This document shows positions 49,171 to 50,672 of a stretch of DNA of 50,672 nt, one piece after another. Under the pieces are notes generated by a model that saw only the letters and a list, made by a program, of their open reading frames with translations, was not told the DNA's origin and searched no databases. Origin of the DNA: an uncultured Collinsella sp. (GTDB lineage Bacteria; Actinomycetota; Coriobacteriia; Coriobacteriales; Coriobacteriaceae); the NCBI GenBank assembly GCA_900552995.1, contig USBX01000001.1, positions 1 through 50,672 of the forward strand, written 5' to 3'. Position numbers and translations under genes: made by a program. Positions within the stretch are counted from its first letter, which is position 1. Each line of letters begins with the position of its first letter.

Positions 49171-50250
49171 CTACTCCCCGTGATGGTGGCCGCAGCAGCA
49201 CTCGTGGCCGTCGTCATGGCCGTGGCCGCCGCAGCACTCGTGGTCCTCGCCGTGATGGTGGCCGCAACCGCACCCGTGGTCGTCGCCATGCTCGCCGCAA
49301 CCGCAGCCGTCCTCGTGAGCACCATGCTCTTCGGGACGATACTGCGACCAATCCAGACCGGCGGCGATGGCGTCGGCCTCCTCCTTGTAGAGGACCATGA
49401 TGGCCTGGGTGCCCAGCTTGGCGCCACCGATGGCGTCGAGCATGTCGTAGAGCGTAAAGGCCACGTCGGCGCCGGGCAGCGCAAGCTCGCGGTCATCGGC
49501 ATAGGCGAGCGCCAAGCGCAGGTCCTTGATGAAGTGCTCGACCATAAAGCCGGGCTTGTAGTCGCCGTCGAGCGCCTTGGGGGCCAGGCTCTCCATGGCG
49601 CCGGACTTGCCGGTGCCGCCCAGGATCATCTGACGGGTCTTCTCCAGATCAAGGCCGCTCAGCTCGGCAAAGGCCAGCGCATCGGCCATACCGACCATGC
49701 AGGCGCCCAGCGACACCTGGTTGGCAAGCTTGGCAGCCTGACCCTTGCCAGCGCCATCGAAGCAGCAAATATTTGCCGCAAAGGTGGAAAGGATGTCGCG
49801 GACCGGGGCGATGTCGTTTTCGGTAGCGCCCACGATAGCCGTAAGCGTGCCGGCGATAGCACCCGACTCGCCGCCGGTGACGGGGCAGTCAAACGCCATG
49901 CGGCCGGAAACCTGGGCGGCCTCGGCAATGTCACGGGCGAGCTCGGGCGAGCTCGTAGTGAGGTCGATCAGCACCGCGCCGGGCTTAGTGCAGGCCAGCA
50001 GGCCGTCGCCCGCCAGGTAGAGCTCCTCGACCTCGGAGGGATAGCCCACCATGGTAAAGACGACGTCGGCGTTCGCCACGGCATCTGCCGGCGTATCGGC
50101 CCAAACGGCACCGCGCTCGATAAGCGCGGCGGCCTTGGACTTAGTGCGGTTGTTGACCGTGACGGGATAGCCGGCGTCCAGGATGTGGCCGGCGATGGGG
50201 GCACCCATGATTCCGGTGCCGATGAATGCGACGGAGAGCTTGTTTGCCAT
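49171..50250 (-). CDS. beta-hydroxyacid dehydrogenase with His/Cys-rich tail
   Basis: A 359-residue protein. Residues 1-300 are a standard 3-hydroxyisobutyrate/tartronate-semialdehyde reductase family enzyme: FIGTGIMGAPIAGHIL binds NAD(P), DCPVTGGESGA is the substrate loop, and GKGQAAKLANQ carries the catalytic Lys. The last 50 or so residues are an unusual tail of about 14 His and 9 Cys with Gly, Asp and Glu (GCGCG, HHHGEDHECC). This resembles metallochaperone storage tails and may bind Zn, Ni or Cu. It is not part of the family's catalytic fold. Confidence 0.9.
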   Translation of the reverse strand: MANKLSVAFIGTGIMGAPIAGHILDAGYPVTVNNRTKSKAAALIERGAVWADTPADAVANADVVFTMVGYPSEVEELYLAGDGLLACTKPGAVLIDLTTSSPELARDIAEAAQVSGRMAFDCPVTGGESGAIAGTLTAIVGATENDIAPVRDILSTFAANICCFDGAGKGQAAKLANQVSLGACMVGMADALAFAELSGLDLEKTRQMILGGTGKSGAMESLAPKALDGDYKPGFMVEHFIKDLRLALAYADDRELALPGADVAFTLYDMLDAIGGAKLGTQAIMVLYKEEADAIAAGLDWSQYRPEEHGAHEDGCGCGEHGDDHGCGCGHHHGEDHECCGGHGHDDGHECCCGHHHGE

Positions 50251-50348
50251 GAAACCTTTCCTTTTGGGTTGGGTGTTGTTACCAGGTTGAATACTCAGTG
50301 CCAGCGTTTCGGCCGTGACTTGAGGGCACTTGCAGCCGCAGCGCCTGT

Positions 50349-50630
50349 CTACTCACCGCGCACACGGCGCGCGATGCGGTCGGAAAGCGAGGCTTTCTCG
50401 GCACGGTTCTTGCCCCAAAACGCGCAAGCCACCATGCCGGGGCCCACGTGCGAGCCGATGGTGGGGCCCACGGAGCTGCGAATGATCGTGACGTCGGCGC
50501 AGCCCTCCTCCTTGCGGATGGCGGCCTCGAGCCAATCACCGTCCTTCTCGGCATCGGCCGTCATGATGGCGATGGGCATGGTGCGATCGGGCACGTAGTT
50601 CTCGCGGAACGACTTGAGGATGGACTTGAG
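50349..50630 (-). CDS. DegV family protein, C-terminal part (partial)
   Basis: The last about 94 codons of a DegV-type fatty-acid-binding protein: PIAIMTADAEKDGDWLEAAI, then SSVGPTIGSHVGPGMVACAFWGK, the conserved G-x-H-x-G-PG motif that closes the fold. The N-terminal DegV domain is missing because the contig runs into adapter sequence at about 50631. The ATG at 50645 lies in adapter and is not a real start. Confidence 0.82.
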   Translation of the reverse strand, partial: LKSILKSFRENYVPDRTMPIAIMTADAEKDGDWLEAAIRKEEGCADVTIIRSSVGPTIGSHVGPGMVACAFWGKNRAEKASLSDRIARRVRGE

Positions 50631-50672
50631 CTGACTCTTATACACATCTGACGCTGCCGACGATAAGGCTCG
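50631..50672. other. Illumina Nextera adapter contamination
   Basis: CTGACTCTTATACACATCT (50631-50649) matches the Tn5 mosaic end with one difference. It is followed by GACGCTGCCGACGA, the rest of the Nextera adapter, and TAAGGCTC, which has the place and length of an i5 index (reverse complement GAGCCTTA). These bases are not genomic. Confidence 0.95.

Noticed and set aside
46922..49183. A 753-codon plus-strand open frame
   Set aside because: It runs antisense through the dehydrogenase, HEAT-like and membrane protein genes, all of which have family matches on the minus strand.

Overview
The window reads as one assembled contig, not a complete replicon. Its last 42 bases (50631-50672) match Illumina Nextera adapter sequence. 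Its first 55 bases recur exactly at 33779-33833, so the left edge is probably an assembly-graph junction. Gene content suggests a gut actinobacterium of the Coriobacteriia, most like Collinsella: GC-rich Gram-positive style genes, sortase-anchored and lipobox proteins, and a mannose-family PTS with a YajC gene beside AgaS and NagA. The taxonomic call is inference; no rRNA is present.

Bases 1-33778 form an accessory, plasmid-like mosaic. From left to right it holds: (i) 0.07-2.5 kb, small genes, three arrays of degenerate 8-bp repeats around a long inverted repeat, a DNA-binding protein and three iteron-like repeats; (ii) 2.66-7.94 kb, a minus-strand RiPP-type operon made of a 39-residue precursor-like peptide, a B12-binding radical SAM enzyme, an MFS transporter, an unrecognised 413-residue protein and a ThiF/E1-like enzyme, ordered from promoter to end; (iii) 8.6-12.85 kb, an IS110 relic, a DUF4143 ATPase behind 23-bp repeats, and a MobC/relaxase pair; (iv) 12.85-14.4 kb, structured non-coding sequence; (v) 14.3-20.8 kb, two type I toxin-like loci, a serine recombinase, a KfrA-like coiled coil, a DUF5067-like lipoprotein, three overlapping metallophosphoesterases and a CopG-like repressor; (vi) 21.0-25.1 kb, a Rep-like winged-helix protein, about 13 palindromic iterons and a ParA/ParG partition pair with operator-like palindromes; (vii) 25.3-33.8 kb, a lipoprotein, an 1116-residue sortase-anchored coiled-coil protein with a CAP-like domain, an XRE regulator with its operator, a second DUF4143 ATPase behind another 23-bp array, and secreted-protein genes. 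No dedicated integrase is seen, so integration and chimeric joining of a circular plasmid both remain possible.

Bases 33834-50630 look chromosomal. They hold an amino-sugar (GalNAc/GlcNAc-type) gene set: EIIA, YajC, EIIB, EIIC and EIID of a mannose-family PTS, a GntR/UTRA regulator with dyad operators near both transcription units, AgaS, NagA, a LacC-type kinase, a LacX-like epimerase and YhcH. A duplicated nagA 3' end lies between yhcH and the kinase. Then come a DUF2975 membrane protein with its small XRE partner, a SurA-like membrane-anchored protein, an isocitrate/isopropylmalate-type dehydrogenase, a HEAT-like protein, a small membrane protein, a beta-hydroxyacid dehydrogenase with a His/Cys-rich tail, and a DegV C-terminus cut off by the adapter.

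The most novel-looking features are the RiPP operon, the 51-unit octamer arrays, the two DUF4143 genes that each sit behind a different 23-bp repeat array, and the paired type I toxin-like loci with convergent short RNAs.
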